Positions 6,332 through 14,458 of a DNA stretch of 27,603 nt are shown piece by piece. How positions within the stretch are numbered: the stretch's first letter is position 1; every line of letters begins with the position of its first letter. Location: NCBI GenBank assembly GCA_045577415.1, contig JAZNII010000084.1:1-27603 (forward strand). The letters are read 5' to 3'. The stretch is from SVTX01 sp045577415 (lineage in GTDB: Bacteria; Bacillota; Clostridia; Oscillospirales; CAG-272). Below the pieces are notes generated by a model. It worked only from the letters and a program-made list of their open reading frames with translations. It did no database searches and had not been told where the DNA came from. The position numbers and the translations under genes are program-made.

Positions 6332-8086
6332 TCAGTTACCGTCCTTTCCGGAGATCTGTGAATTGTATATCTCCTGATATTCAAGGTTGTTTTCCAACAA
6401 TTCGTCGTGGGTTCCGATGCCCGTGATCTTTCCGTCATCCATGACTACTATCATATCGGCATCCTTGACCGACGAAATTCTCTGCGCGATTATAATTTTC
6501 GTAGATGCCGCAAGCTCCTCGCGGAATGCTCTGCGTATCTGCGCCTCGGTTGCCGTGTCGACCGCCGAGGTCGAGTCGTCTAGAATGATGATCTTGGGAT
6601 TTTTCAAAAGCGCTCTGGCGATACAAAGTCTCTGCTTCTGTCCGCCCGATACGTTAACACCCCCCTGGCCAAGCTCGGTCTGGTATCCTGCTGTAAAGTT
6701 CTTGACGAATTTGTCTGCCTGCGCGCTCTCTGCGGCGGCAAACATCTGCTCGTCGGTGGCGTTCTCGTCACCCCAACGGAGATTTTCCTCGATAGTTCCC
6801 GAGAAAAGCACATTCTTCTGAAGCACCATTCCAACGCCCTCGCGGAGATTGTAGAGAGTGTAGTCCTTGACGTTTCTGCCGTCGATCAGCACCTCTCCGT
6901 CGTCTGTATCGTAAAGACGTGGAATGAGGGATACAAGTGTGGTCTTTCCGCATCCCGTAGAGCCAATAATGCCCACCGTGCTTCCCGCCTCGATCTTCAG
7001 ATCGATACCCGAAAGAACAGGCTCCGCGCTGTTTTTGTAGTAGCGGTAGCCAACGCCTCTAAACTCGATCTCTCCGCGCTCAACGGTCAAGTCCTTGTTA
7101 GCGCTATCGCCGTCGGTAATATCTGCCTTTTCGTCAAGCACCTCGCCTATACGCTTTGCAGACGCAAGCGCGCGAGACGAGAACATAAGCATAAAGGTAA
7201 CCATCATCAGCGAGAAGAGTATTTGCGTTACGTAGTTGATAAAGGAAGAAAGCTCACCAACGTTGAAGCCCTGAAGTCCTTGGTCGTAGTTATGGATCAC
7301 GAGCTGAGCGCCGAACCAGATAACAAGTCCCGTGGTGATATACATAAAGAAGGACTGAACGGGCTGCATAAAGATCATATTCTTCATAGCCGACATTCCC
7401 GCATCCTTGAGGTTTTTGTTAGCTCCCCTGAACTTTTCGGCTTCAAAGTCTTCTCTGGTAAAGGATTTGACAACACGCACGTTAGTGATGTTCTCCTGAA
7501 CGGTTGAGTTAAGCGCGTCGATCTTGGTCTGCATCTTAGCGAAGCGAGGCATACCGCGAGCGATAATAAACGCCATTGAGCCAAGAAGCAGAGGAAGCGT
7601 GACCGCCATAACGATAGAAAGCGAGGGGCTAAGTCTTATTGCCATAATGATACCGCCTATGAGCATACCGGGGGAACGGAGCATCATACGGAGCATCATA
7701 TTTATGAACATCTGCATCTGGGAAACGTCGTTGGTAAGTCTTGTGACCAGCGATCCCGTGGAAAATTTATCGATATTGGCAAAGCTGTAGCCCTGAACCT
7801 TCCTGAAAAGGTCTGCTCTGAGGTCTGCGGCAAAGTTTACCGACGCCTTTGCGCCGAAATACGAGCCGCCCACGCCTCCAAGCATCATAAGAAGCGCCGT
7901 GCCTATCATTTTCGCCATTACGATAAGGCTTCCCTCGGTGGTAAGAGTGCCGTTAATAGCTCCGTTGATAACGTCGGCAAGATAGAGAGGCATCAAAACC
8001 TCGCCTACGACCTCGATTATCATACAAAGCGGGCCTAAAATAAAGAAATGAAGATATGGCTTCATGTATTTAAACCATCTTTTCAT
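6332..8086 (-). CDS. ABC exporter half-transporter with degenerate ATP site
   Basis: This 584-residue fused membrane/ATPase subunit is the partner of the 797-residue protein. Walker A is GSTGCGKTT (375-383) and the signature VSGGQ (479-483) is canonical. The Walker B glutamate is Asp504 (ILDDSTS) and the switch histidine is Gln535 (IIAQRIS). The partner has the reverse: intact Glu and His but a divergent LSQGQ. That is the known asymmetry of heterodimeric exporters such as TM287/288 and BmrCD, with one consensus and one degenerate ATP site. The ATG (8086-8084) overlaps the TGA of the MarR gene (ATGA), and an AGGAGG site lies just upstream. The MarR neighbour suggests a drug or toxic-compound efflux role, but the substrate is not visible. 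Confidence 0.92.
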   Translation of the reverse strand: MKRWFKYMKPYLHFFILGPLCMIIEVVGEVLMPLYLADVINGAINGTLTTEGSLIVMAKMIGTALLMMLGGVGGSYFGAKASVNFAADLRADLFRKVQGYSFANIDKFSTGSLVTRLTNDVSQMQMFINMMLRMMLRSPGMLIGGIIMAIRLSPSLSIVMAVTLPLLLGSMAFIIARGMPRFAKMQTKIDALNSTVQENITNVRVVKSFTREDFEAEKFRGANKNLKDAGMSAMKNMIFMQPVQSFFMYITTGLVIWFGAQLVIHNYDQGLQGFNVGELSSFINYVTQILFSLMMVTFMLMFSSRALASAKRIGEVLDEKADITDGDSANKDLTVERGEIEFRGVGYRYYKNSAEPVLSGIDLKIEAGSTVGIIGSTGCGKTTLVSLIPRLYDTDDGEVLIDGRNVKDYTLYNLREGVGMVLQKNVLFSGTIEENLRWGDENATDEQMFAAAESAQADKFVKNFTAGYQTELGQGGVNVSGGQKQRLCIARALLKNPKIIILDDSTSAVDTATEAQIRRAFREELAASTKIIIAQRISSVKDADMIVVMDDGKITGIGTHDELLENNLEYQEIYNSQISGKDGN

Positions 8087-8625
8087 TGTTCTTCCTCCTT
8101 TCGGATCGGTGATGAATTTTGTGCATTTTCCGATGTTATCGGATCTATATTTTTGAGATTTTCCTGCATTCTTTCAAGCAAAGAGGTGAAAAGTATCAGT
8201 TCCTCCGCAGAAAAATCCTTAAAGGCTTCGCTGTCAACGTGCTGAAAGTATTTTCGGCTCTGCATAGAGGCAACTCTGCCCCGCTCTGTAATCTTTATCT
8301 CGTTATATCGGGAATCCGAGCGCTCGGCGCACTTTCCTCTCTCGATATATCCGTCGCTTTCCAGCTTTTTGAGTGTCACCGCCACAGCGGCAGGACTGAT
8401 GTCAAAATGCTTGGCGAGATCCTTTTGAGTGGGAGTGTTTCCGCATTTTGTAAGATACATCAGCATACGGTGCTGAGAACGGTGCATGCCCGCGTCGGTC
8501 GCCCACTGCTCGATCACACGTCGGTGCATAATATCGGTCGATATAAACGCGTGGATCGTTTTCTGTATCTTTACCCCATGATCTTCGGGATCGTTTATTG
8601 TAACGTCGTTTTTTTCGTTTGCCAA
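8083..8625 (-). CDS. MarR family transcriptional regulator
   Basis: A 180-residue winged-helix protein with the MarR layout: N-terminal dimerisation helix (IQKTIHAFISTDIMHRRVIE), helix-turn-helix 'TQKDLAKHFDISPAAVAVTL' and wing 'LESDGYIERGKCAERSDSRY'. It also has the typical basic/acidic wing tip and a C-terminal helix. I place the start at TTG 8625, which has AAAGGAG nine bases upstream; no ATG with a ribosome site is present, and the upstream reading to 8748 would run through the promoter. The gene is first in an operon with the two ABC exporter genes (ATGA overlap). An inverted repeat sits right after the -10 of its promoter, so autorepression relieved by an exported ligand is the likely logic (inference). 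Confidence 0.88.
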   Translation of the reverse strand: MANEKNDVTINDPEDHGVKIQKTIHAFISTDIMHRRVIEQWATDAGMHRSQHRMLMYLTKCGNTPTQKDLAKHFDISPAAVAVTLKKLESDGYIERGKCAERSDSRYNEIKITERGRVASMQSRKYFQHVDSEAFKDFSAEELILFTSLLERMQENLKNIDPITSENAQNSSPIRKEEEQ

Positions 8626-8665
8626 GACACAAAGCTCCTTTCTTCGATCAATTTCAACAAAAACA

Positions 8666-8686
8666 GTTAACGCATTAACCGTTAAC
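8666..8686. promoter_or_regulatory. Probable MarR operator
   Basis: GTTAACG (8666-8672) and CGTTAAC (8680-8686) form a perfect 7-bp inverted repeat around the spacer CATTAAC, which carries a third TTAAC half-site. It lies just downstream of the -10 box, over the expected transcription start, which is the classic place for autorepression. Confidence 0.65.
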
Positions 8687-8692
8687 CACTTA

Positions 8693-8720
8693 ATTATATC
8701 ACGATTCCAAGAAAAGTCAA
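8693..8720 (-). promoter_or_regulatory. Promoter of the MarR-ABC operon
   Basis: -35 TTGACT (8720-8715) and -10 TATAAT (8698-8693) are separated by 16 bases on the minus strand. The leader to the TTG start is about 60 bases. Confidence 0.75.
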
Positions 8721-8753
8721 GTGAAATTTGTGTGAATTTTATAGTCATTTACA

Positions 8754-8786
8754 TAAAAACAACTCCGCCGAATACTCGGCAGAGTT
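8754..8786 (-). terminator. Terminator of the sigma/VWA/lipoprotein operon
   Basis: On the minus strand an 11-bp stem (8786-8776 against 8771-8761, one mismatch) with loop GTAT is followed by TGTTTTTAT. It lies 12 bases after the lipoprotein stop codon. Confidence 0.75.
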
Positions 8787-8797
8787 GTCTGTAATTA

Positions 8798-9268
8798 TTA
8801 ATGGTTAACTACCAACGCTATTCTTTCAAGCTCCTCCTCGGTAAAGGAAGATTCGTCACCGTCCTCTATAAGAGCGAGCCTTGAAATATTCGTCTGCCCC
8901 GGATAGCTTAGCATAACCCCTCCGTGACTGACACGCACGTAGTCACCGGTGTCAAAGGGTTCGAATATGCCGGGATCCTTGGCATAAAGCCATGTCAGAC
9001 CTCCCCACTTGTCCAAAAGCAGAGCTTGGGTCTTGGTGTTATAGAAATATATCCTTCCCTCTCCTACGCTTCCAGAATCGTTATCCACGATCTCGCCCTC
9101 GGTAATATCCTCGGGACCCCACAAGGACGTTTCGCTATCAACGGTATCACGGCTTTTTCCGCCGCCGAAAAGCTCCTCTGACGATTCGAAAATATCGCAG
9201 GCGCTCATAGCGCATACGCAAGCAAGCGCCAAGGACGCGCAGAGGGCAAAGGATAGATTGTTTTTCAT
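8798..9268 (-). CDS. Small hypothetical lipoprotein
   Basis: This 156-residue protein has a signal peptide ending in the lipobox MSAC (Cys24), so it should be anchored on the outer face of the membrane. After an acidic linker, residues from about 70 onward read as a small beta domain: 'GRIYFYNTKTQALLLDKWGG', then 'DPGIFEPFDTGDYVRVSHGG' and 'SYPGQTNISRLALIEDG'. This pattern resembles short clostridial lipoproteins of the DUF3221/YobA kind, but I cannot confirm membership. A GAGG ribosome site precedes the ATG at 9268. It follows the VWA lipoprotein gene after 23 bases and is the last gene before a terminator, so it belongs to the ECF sigma operon. Function unknown. Confidence 0.75.
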   Translation of the reverse strand: MKNNLSFALCASLALACVCAMSACDIFESSEELFGGGKSRDTVDSETSLWGPEDITEGEIVDNDSGSVGEGRIYFYNTKTQALLLDKWGGLTWLYAKDPGIFEPFDTGDYVRVSHGGVMLSYPGQTNISRLALIEDGDESSFTEEELERIALVVNH

Positions 9269-9291
9269 TATTTTACCTCAAAATCAATCTG

Positions 9292-10950
9292 TTATTTTGT
9301 AAAATTTCTTAAGATCTCTCTGAATTCCTCTTTATAGGAATCCTCAAGCTCGAGAGAGTCAAGGTCTTCAAGAATACCCTCGAGAGTTATATCATCGGCG
9401 TACTCACTGCCGTGAAGAAGCATGCAGGTCTCGATGACCGCGCAGATAAAGCGAGTGTCCGCACCGGGTTCGGCATTGACTATCTCGTTACCCAGCTCGT
9501 ATTCGTTAAGCAGGCTCAGGCTCTCGCCGGGGTTCTTATATCTTACCCTTAAAGTCATGATCGTATCCGCGCCGGGTGTCTGCTGACCGAGTTTTATCTC
9601 ATAGCATACAGTGACCTGATGAGACGCGCCGACCTCGCCCGCGTCCTTGGCGTCGTTTTCAAAATCCTCTTTGTCAAGCAAGCGGTTTTCATAACCGATA
9701 AGGCGGTAAGATTCAACTCTGTCGGAGTTAAACTCTATCTGAAGCTTTACGTCCTCTGCAACGGTGTAAAGAGTACCGAGAATATCGGTTCCGAACACCT
9801 TTTCAGCCTCGGTCTCGCCGTCGATATAGTAGTAAACGCCGTTACCGTTGTCGGCAAGCGCCTCCATGTTGCTGTCCTTATAGTTGCCCGTGCCAAATCC
9901 GAGAACCGACAGATATACTCCCTGATCTCTCTTTTCCTCTATATAAGAGGTCAGCTGATCTGCCGAGGAGATTCCCACGTTAAGGTCTCCGTCCGAAGCC
10001 ATGATTATACGGTTGTTGCCGTCAGCCTTGAAATGCTTCTCTGCGATCTGATAAGCCATGGTAAGGCCTGCCTCGCCGTTAGTTGAACCCGACGCTCTGA
10101 GACCGTTTATCGCGTTCATAATAGCGTCGGTATCGAGACCGTTGCAGCCGTCAAGGACTACCGCCTCGCGACCCGAATAGGTGACGATAGAGATAGTGTC
10201 GTCGCCGTCAAGGTTGCTGACAAGATAAGAGAACGCTTTTTTCAAAAGGGGAAGCTTATCCTGGCTTGACATAGAACCCGAAACGTCGATCAGGAAGACA
10301 AGATTGTTGCCGCCCGTCACCTCTGCCTGCTCCGCCTGAAGCGTTACGCGGAAAAGCATAGTCTCGGGATTCCAAGGGCAGGGAGACATCTCGGTGTGAA
10401 CTCCGAAAAGCTCGTTTTCCTTAGGACCTGCCACGTCATACTTGAAATAATTGATAAATTCCTCGGTTCTGAACTGACTTCCGCTGTTGACGAGGTTGGA
10501 AAAGCTGTAACCCTTTTGAGCCAGCTTGCGGAAATAGGAATAGGACGCGGTATCAACATCTGCCGAGAAGGTTGAGATATTATTGGTTGCGGTGCTTATA
10601 AAGGGATTTTCCACAAATATGGGAGCATTGACATCGGGAAAGTAGGGAACATCGGGATCGGGAGTGCTGAGATCGACCTCCACGTCGCCTGCTTCCATAT
10701 CAGCCTCCGCATTTGTTCCAACGCCGCCTTCAACCGCATCATCCTTGTTTGCGCCGTTTCCGCCCGGTACGCCGCCTTGAACGTTGCCGCCGCCGTTTAC
10801 ATCGGGTGAGGAATAATTGGGGAAATTAAGCTCGGGGAGCAAGTCAAGTCCTCCCTCCGAATCGGGAGCAGCGGCACAGCTTGCCATAGTGATCATAAGC
10901 AAAGTAGCCAAAATAGCCGACAATAATTTGGTGTTAAATAATTTTTTCAT
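9292..10950 (-). CDS. VWA-domain lipoprotein, YfbK-like
   Basis: This 552-residue surface protein has a lipobox MASC (Cys25), a long Gly/Asp-rich linker (about 30-110), and then the YfbK-type N-terminal module (about 111-200, 'STFSADVDTASYSYFRKLA'). A von Willebrand factor A domain follows, with an intact metal-ion-dependent adhesion site: DVSGSMS (Asp222, Ser224, Ser226), a Thr in 'GSTNGEAG', and Asp in 'ASDGDLN'. The C-terminal part matches the DUF3520-like end of this family. Such proteins bind partners through the metal site; the ligand is unknown. ATG 10950 is chosen because GGAGG lies six bases before it. It is third in an operon with ECF sigma and anti-sigma genes, so it is probably a regulon member or sensor partner of that pair. 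Confidence 0.88.
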   Translation of the reverse strand: MKKLFNTKLLSAILATLLMITMASCAAAPDSEGGLDLLPELNFPNYSSPDVNGGGNVQGGVPGGNGANKDDAVEGGVGTNAEADMEAGDVEVDLSTPDPDVPYFPDVNAPIFVENPFISTATNNISTFSADVDTASYSYFRKLAQKGYSFSNLVNSGSQFRTEEFINYFKYDVAGPKENELFGVHTEMSPCPWNPETMLFRVTLQAEQAEVTGGNNLVFLIDVSGSMSSQDKLPLLKKAFSYLVSNLDGDDTISIVTYSGREAVVLDGCNGLDTDAIMNAINGLRASGSTNGEAGLTMAYQIAEKHFKADGNNRIIMASDGDLNVGISSADQLTSYIEEKRDQGVYLSVLGFGTGNYKDSNMEALADNGNGVYYYIDGETEAEKVFGTDILGTLYTVAEDVKLQIEFNSDRVESYRLIGYENRLLDKEDFENDAKDAGEVGASHQVTVCYEIKLGQQTPGADTIMTLRVRYKNPGESLSLLNEYELGNEIVNAEPGADTRFICAVIETCMLLHGSEYADDITLEGILEDLDSLELEDSYKEEFREILRNFTK

Positions 10951-10967
10951 AGCGACCTCCAAAAACC

Positions 10968-11633
10968 TTATTTAAGGATGTCCGAAATACAGTCAACAAA
11001 ATCCTCGTCGGGGATTATCTCCGCCTCGTAGTCAAAGATGCCGCATCCCTCGTTGCCCGCGCCGTCCTTCAGATAGGGTGTGCTTACGCTTCCCTTTCCG
11101 TCAAGCACCCAGACGCGACAGGAAAGTGCAGGTGATCTTTCTCCAACCTGATCTCCTTTGCCCATATTGCGCTCAACGCTCGCCAATTCCGCTTGGGTCA
11201 GCTTTACCACGTAGACCTCACTGCTATCCTCGTACTGCCAGACAAGGCTTGCGTCTCCGATATAGGAAAGCTCCTCCGTAGAATCGAGGACGGTGTGACC
11301 CTTTCCCAATCTTTCAGCGTCCAATATCGCGTCGAGCGTGTCGTGAGCCTCCTCTGCGTCTTCGTCACCCATGCCCTCTGTAACGTCGGAGGGATTGTTC
11401 AGCTCGGGGACTTCCGCATCCTGGTTACCAAGCAGTATAAATCCCAGCGGGATCATCACCGAAAGCGGTAGCGCAAGCATGACAGTCATACAGACGGCAA
11501 CGCAAGCAGCTACGAGGGGGACGAGAAAGGTCTTTTTGCGCTTTTTCTTGTATGAGACTGCTTCTTCAAGAAGGATGTCGTCGATCTCTCCGACCATGGA
11601 AAGCAGATATTCGGTTTTTTCATTTTTATTCAT
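10968..11633 (-). CDS. Putative membrane anti-sigma factor
   Basis: A 221-residue protein with a short acidic cytoplasmic segment (1-28, 'EYLLSMVGEIDDILLEEA'), a run of basic residues (29-34) and a long hydrophobic stretch (35-68) that could be one long or two short membrane helices. The remaining roughly 150 residues are extracytoplasmic and hydrophilic, with 'YVVKLTQAELASVERNMGKG' and a late Cys in 'GCGIFDYEAE'. Its ATG overlaps the sigma factor stop by four bases, the usual coupling of an ECF sigma factor with its anti-sigma factor. The assignment comes from topology and position, since I see no zinc-type ASD motif. Seventeen bases separate it from the VWA gene. Confidence 0.7.
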   Translation of the reverse strand: MNKNEKTEYLLSMVGEIDDILLEEAVSYKKKRKKTFLVPLVAACVAVCMTVMLALPLSVMIPLGFILLGNQDAEVPELNNPSDVTEGMGDEDAEEAHDTLDAILDAERLGKGHTVLDSTEELSYIGDASLVWQYEDSSEVYVVKLTQAELASVERNMGKGDQVGERSPALSCRVWVLDGKGSVSTPYLKDGAGNEGCGIFDYEAEIIPDEDFVDCISDILK

Positions 11634-12181
11634 AATAAACCCTGCTCCTCCAATCTTTCTTTCAGTTCCTGTCTCAATCTGTGCAGCGTGACCTTGACGT
11701 TTGATACACTCATGTCCATCTGAGCCGCGATCTCACTTACTGGCTTGGAATAAAAATATCGCAATACGAACATCACTCGCTTTTCCTTTGGCAGAGAGAC
11801 TAAAAACGAGTTGAGAAGCTCTCTTATCGCTCGGCTGTCCTGCTCTTTTTCGTATCCGTCGTCCGCGGGGATACACTCGGAAAGCTCGGAGAGAAGATTG
11901 TCTATTCCCCCTCGCTTTTCTCTGTGCTTTTTGCGGTAACGGTCCACCGATATACGGCGTGTGATCTTTGACAAAAAAGCTCCAAGAAAGTGCGGACGCG
12001 CATCGGGCATAGCGCCCCAGGCGTCAAGATAAGTATCGTTGACACATTCATCGGCATCCTCCATTGAGGAAAGCAAGGAATGTGACAGCGACCGCAGCAT
12101 TCTACCGTATTTTTTGTCGGACTCGTCTATTGCTTTTTCATTCCGCGCCCAATACAGATCAACGATCTTGCTGTCGTCCAT
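11630..12181 (-). CDS. ECF-type RNA polymerase sigma factor
   Basis: A 183-residue sigma-70 family member with only regions 2 and 4. Region 2 spans about residues 1-90: 'DADECVNDTYLDAWGAMP' is the core-binding/-10 segment and 'FLGAFLSKITRRISVDRYRKK' the region 2.4 helix. A linker with 'CIPADDG' follows. Region 4 (about 120-175) contains the helix-turn-helix 'PVSEIAAQMDMSVSNVKVTL'. Start ATG 12181 follows GAGG. A TGTAACC/CGACATA promoter lies about 45-70 bases upstream, typical of an ECF sigma factor reading its own operon. Downstream genes are the coupled anti-sigma, the VWA lipoprotein and the small lipoprotein, which suggests a cell-envelope response unit. Confidence 0.9.
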   Translation of the reverse strand: MDDSKIVDLYWARNEKAIDESDKKYGRMLRSLSHSLLSSMEDADECVNDTYLDAWGAMPDARPHFLGAFLSKITRRISVDRYRKKHREKRGGIDNLLSELSECIPADDGYEKEQDSRAIRELLNSFLVSLPKEKRVMFVLRYFYSKPVSEIAAQMDMSVSNVKVTLHRLRQELKERLEEQGLL

Positions 12182-12223
12182 GGTATACCTCGGGTTTCGT
12201 TTGTATTTCGGGCTTTCACCCTA

Positions 12224-12252
12224 TATGTCGCTACTTTTTTTGTTTGGTTACA
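12224..12252 (-). promoter_or_regulatory. Probable ECF-sigma autoregulated promoter
   Basis: On the minus strand, TGTAACC (12252-12246) and CGACATA (12230-12224) are 15 bases apart with an A-rich spacer. The AAC core in the -35 and a CG-starting -10 are hallmarks of ECF promoters, and no sigma-A boxes fit here. Confidence 0.6.
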
Positions 12253-12401
12253 TTTTTTGGAGAAATTTTTTTGTGTTTTTTCAAATTTGATTTATCGTTG
12301 AGTTTATATGTTCATTTTCAGTCAACAGCGACAGAAAACGAATATAAAAAACATACCGATAAACTCCAATTTATAATTGAAATATAGAAAAGTGCAGAAT
12401 G

Positions 12402-12429
12402 GGGGAAGGACATTTTTAGGTCCTTCCCC
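12402..12429. terminator. Terminator-like hairpin after metG
   Basis: GGGGAAGGAC (12402-12411) pairs perfectly with GTCCTTCCCC (12420-12429) across an 8-base loop, 17 bases past the metG stop codon on the minus strand. The T tract after it is weak, so it may act as a stabiliser as well as a terminator. The rest of 12182-12445 holds the ECF promoter and AT-rich DNA without other recognised features. Confidence 0.6.
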
Positions 12430-12445
12430 TCCTGTTTTATCCTAA

Positions 12446-14419
12446 TTATCTCACTCTCTCTCCAAGAGGGGTATCCTTATCAAGGAATACGACTCGAACA
12501 GTCTCCTCGCCAGATGCGAGGATCATGCCGTTGGACTCGATGCCGCAGAGAGTCGCGGGCTTCAAGTTAGCCACAACGATTATCTTCTTGCCGATAAGGT
12601 CCTCGGGCTGATACCATTTTGCGATACCCGAAACTACCTGTCTCTGCTCGTAGCCGAGGTCTATTTTGAGCTTGAGAAGCTTTTTAGCCTTCGGAACCTT
12701 TTCACATTCAAGTATTTTTGCGGTACGAAGCTCAACGCCCATAAAGTCCTCGATGCCGATAAGAGCGCAGCCCTCGGGCTTTTCGGGGATCTCTGCTGCC
12801 TTTGCCGCAGCTTCAGCCGCCGCTTTTTTAGCCGCCATTTCCGCTTCAAGCTCTGCAAGAAGCTTTGCCTCGTCTATTCTTGCGAAAAGAACCTTGGAGT
12901 CGCCGACAACGCTTCCCTCCTCGATCGCTCCAAACTTGTCGGCAGAGCCGATAGTAGTGTAGTCCACCTTGTCGGTGCCGATCATAGCGAGAACAGACTC
13001 TGCCGTCTTGGGAATGAAGGGAGCAAGCATAACAGCGCCCCAACGGATCGCTTCAAGCAGGTTGTAAAGGACTGTACCAAGACGAACCTTCTTCGATTCG
13101 TCCTTGGCAAGCGTCCAGGGAGTTGTTTCATCAATATATTTATTCGCGCGCGAGAGCATCTCGAAGATACATTCAAGAGCGTCTGCGATCTTGAATGCGT
13201 CCATGTTCTTGACAAGTCCGTCATACGCCTTAACGCAGGCCTCCTTCAGCTCGCCGTCAAGCTCCTCGACCTCTGTGGGCGCTTGAACGACTTTGTCGAA
13301 ATACTTCTTCTGCATATCAAGCGTTCTCTTAACGAGATTTCCGAGGTTATTTACAAGGTCGGTGTTGAATCTCTTGATAACGGTCTCATAAGTGATGCTT
13401 CCGTCGTTTGCGAAGGGCATCTCGGAAAGCGCGTAGTATCTCACGCCGTCAACGCCGAATCGCTCGGCAAGCTCGTCGGCGTAAATGACGTTACCGCGAG
13501 ACTTGGACATCTTGTCAGCACCGAAGTTGAACCAAGGATGTGCGAACACCTTTTTAGGAAGTGGCAGATCGAGCGCCATCAGGAAAATGGGTAAGTAGAT
13601 TGTGTGGAAGCGAATGATGTCCTTACCGATGACGTGAACGTCAGCAGGCCACAGCTTCTTAAATTTGTCAGATTGCTCCTCGTAGCTCTTATCGGGATCG
13701 TAACCGATGGCGGTGATATAGTTAATCAGGGCGTCGAGCCAAACGTAGATAACATGCCTGGAATCGCCCTCCACGGGAATACCCCAGCTAAAGGATGTTC
13801 TGGAAACGCAAAGATCCTGAAGACCTCCCTCGACCTTGAGGAAGTTGTTGACGATCTCCTTCTTACGGCTCTCCGGCTCGACAAACTCGGGATGCGACTC
13901 GATGTGCGCCATCAAACGGTCGGCGTACTTCTTCATATTAAAGAAATAAGTCTCCTCCTCTGCCTTCTGCACGGGTCTGCCGCAGTCGGGGCACTTACCG
14001 CCCTCTGCCTGGGTCTCGGTGAAGAAGGATTCGCAAGGTACGCAGTACCAACCCTCGTATTTGCCCTTGTAAATATCGCCCTGGTTCAAAAATCTCGTAA
14101 ATATCTTTTTTACAGTCGCTTCGTGGTAATCGTCGGTGGTGCGGATGAAGTGATCATAATTTACGTTCATCTTGTCCCAAAGCTCGCGGATCTCGCCCGC
14201 GACGTTATCGACGTATGCCTTGGGGGTGATGCCTGCTTCTCTTGCAAGGTCCTCGATCTTCTGTCCGTGTTCATCGGTACCCGTGCAGTAAAATACGTCG
14301 AAGCCCATCTGTCTTTTGTAGCGTGCCATAGCGTCGGTCATGATCGCCTCGTAGGTGTTGCCGAAGTGGGGCTTCTTGGATGCGTAGGCTATCGCCGTTG
14401 TGATGTAATACTTTTCCAT
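12446..14419 (-). CDS. metG: Methionyl-tRNA synthetase with C-terminal tRNA-binding domain
   Basis: This 657-residue class I synthetase charges tRNA-Met. Seen are the HIGH-type motif PHFGN (17-21), a zinc knuckle with Cys126, Cys129, Cys143 and Cys146 (CVPC...CPDC), and KMSKS (303-307). An anticodon-binding helical region follows, then an Ala/Lys-rich linker (about 525-545), then an EMAP/Trbp111-like OB fold (about 555-657) beginning 'MGVELRTAKILECEKVP'. The length is normal for the dimeric bacterial form. It lies 39 bases after nagA on the same strand with a small hairpin between them, and I see no separate promoter. Co-transcription with nagA is therefore likely, although the two have no known functional link. 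Confidence 0.95.
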   Translation of the reverse strand: MEKYYITTAIAYASKKPHFGNTYEAIMTDAMARYKRQMGFDVFYCTGTDEHGQKIEDLAREAGITPKAYVDNVAGEIRELWDKMNVNYDHFIRTTDDYHEATVKKIFTRFLNQGDIYKGKYEGWYCVPCESFFTETQAEGGKCPDCGRPVQKAEEETYFFNMKKYADRLMAHIESHPEFVEPESRKKEIVNNFLKVEGGLQDLCVSRTSFSWGIPVEGDSRHVIYVWLDALINYITAIGYDPDKSYEEQSDKFKKLWPADVHVIGKDIIRFHTIYLPIFLMALDLPLPKKVFAHPWFNFGADKMSKSRGNVIYADELAERFGVDGVRYYALSEMPFANDGSITYETVIKRFNTDLVNNLGNLVKRTLDMQKKYFDKVVQAPTEVEELDGELKEACVKAYDGLVKNMDAFKIADALECIFEMLSRANKYIDETTPWTLAKDESKKVRLGTVLYNLLEAIRWGAVMLAPFIPKTAESVLAMIGTDKVDYTTIGSADKFGAIEEGSVVGDSKVLFARIDEAKLLAELEAEMAAKKAAAEAAAKAAEIPEKPEGCALIGIEDFMGVELRTAKILECEKVPKAKKLLKLKIDLGYEQRQVVSGIAKWYQPEDLIGKKIIVVANLKPATLCGIESNGMILASGEETVRVVFLDKDTPLGERVR

Positions 14420-14432
14420 TTTTTCTACCTTA

Positions 14433-14452
14433 CACCTGCGAATGGGCAGGTG
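14433..14452. other. Small hairpin in the nagA-metG gap
   Basis: CACCTGC (14433-14439) pairs with GCAGGTG (14446-14452) across six bases. There is no T tract, so it is probably an intercistronic processing or stability element just upstream of the metG start. Confidence 0.45.
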
Positions 14453-14458
14453 CCTTTC

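Noticed and set aside
8797..8810. Second GTTAAC-containing site as an auxiliary MarR operator
   Set aside because: It lies over the end of the lipoprotein reading frame and shares only partial symmetry with the main site; chance is adequate.
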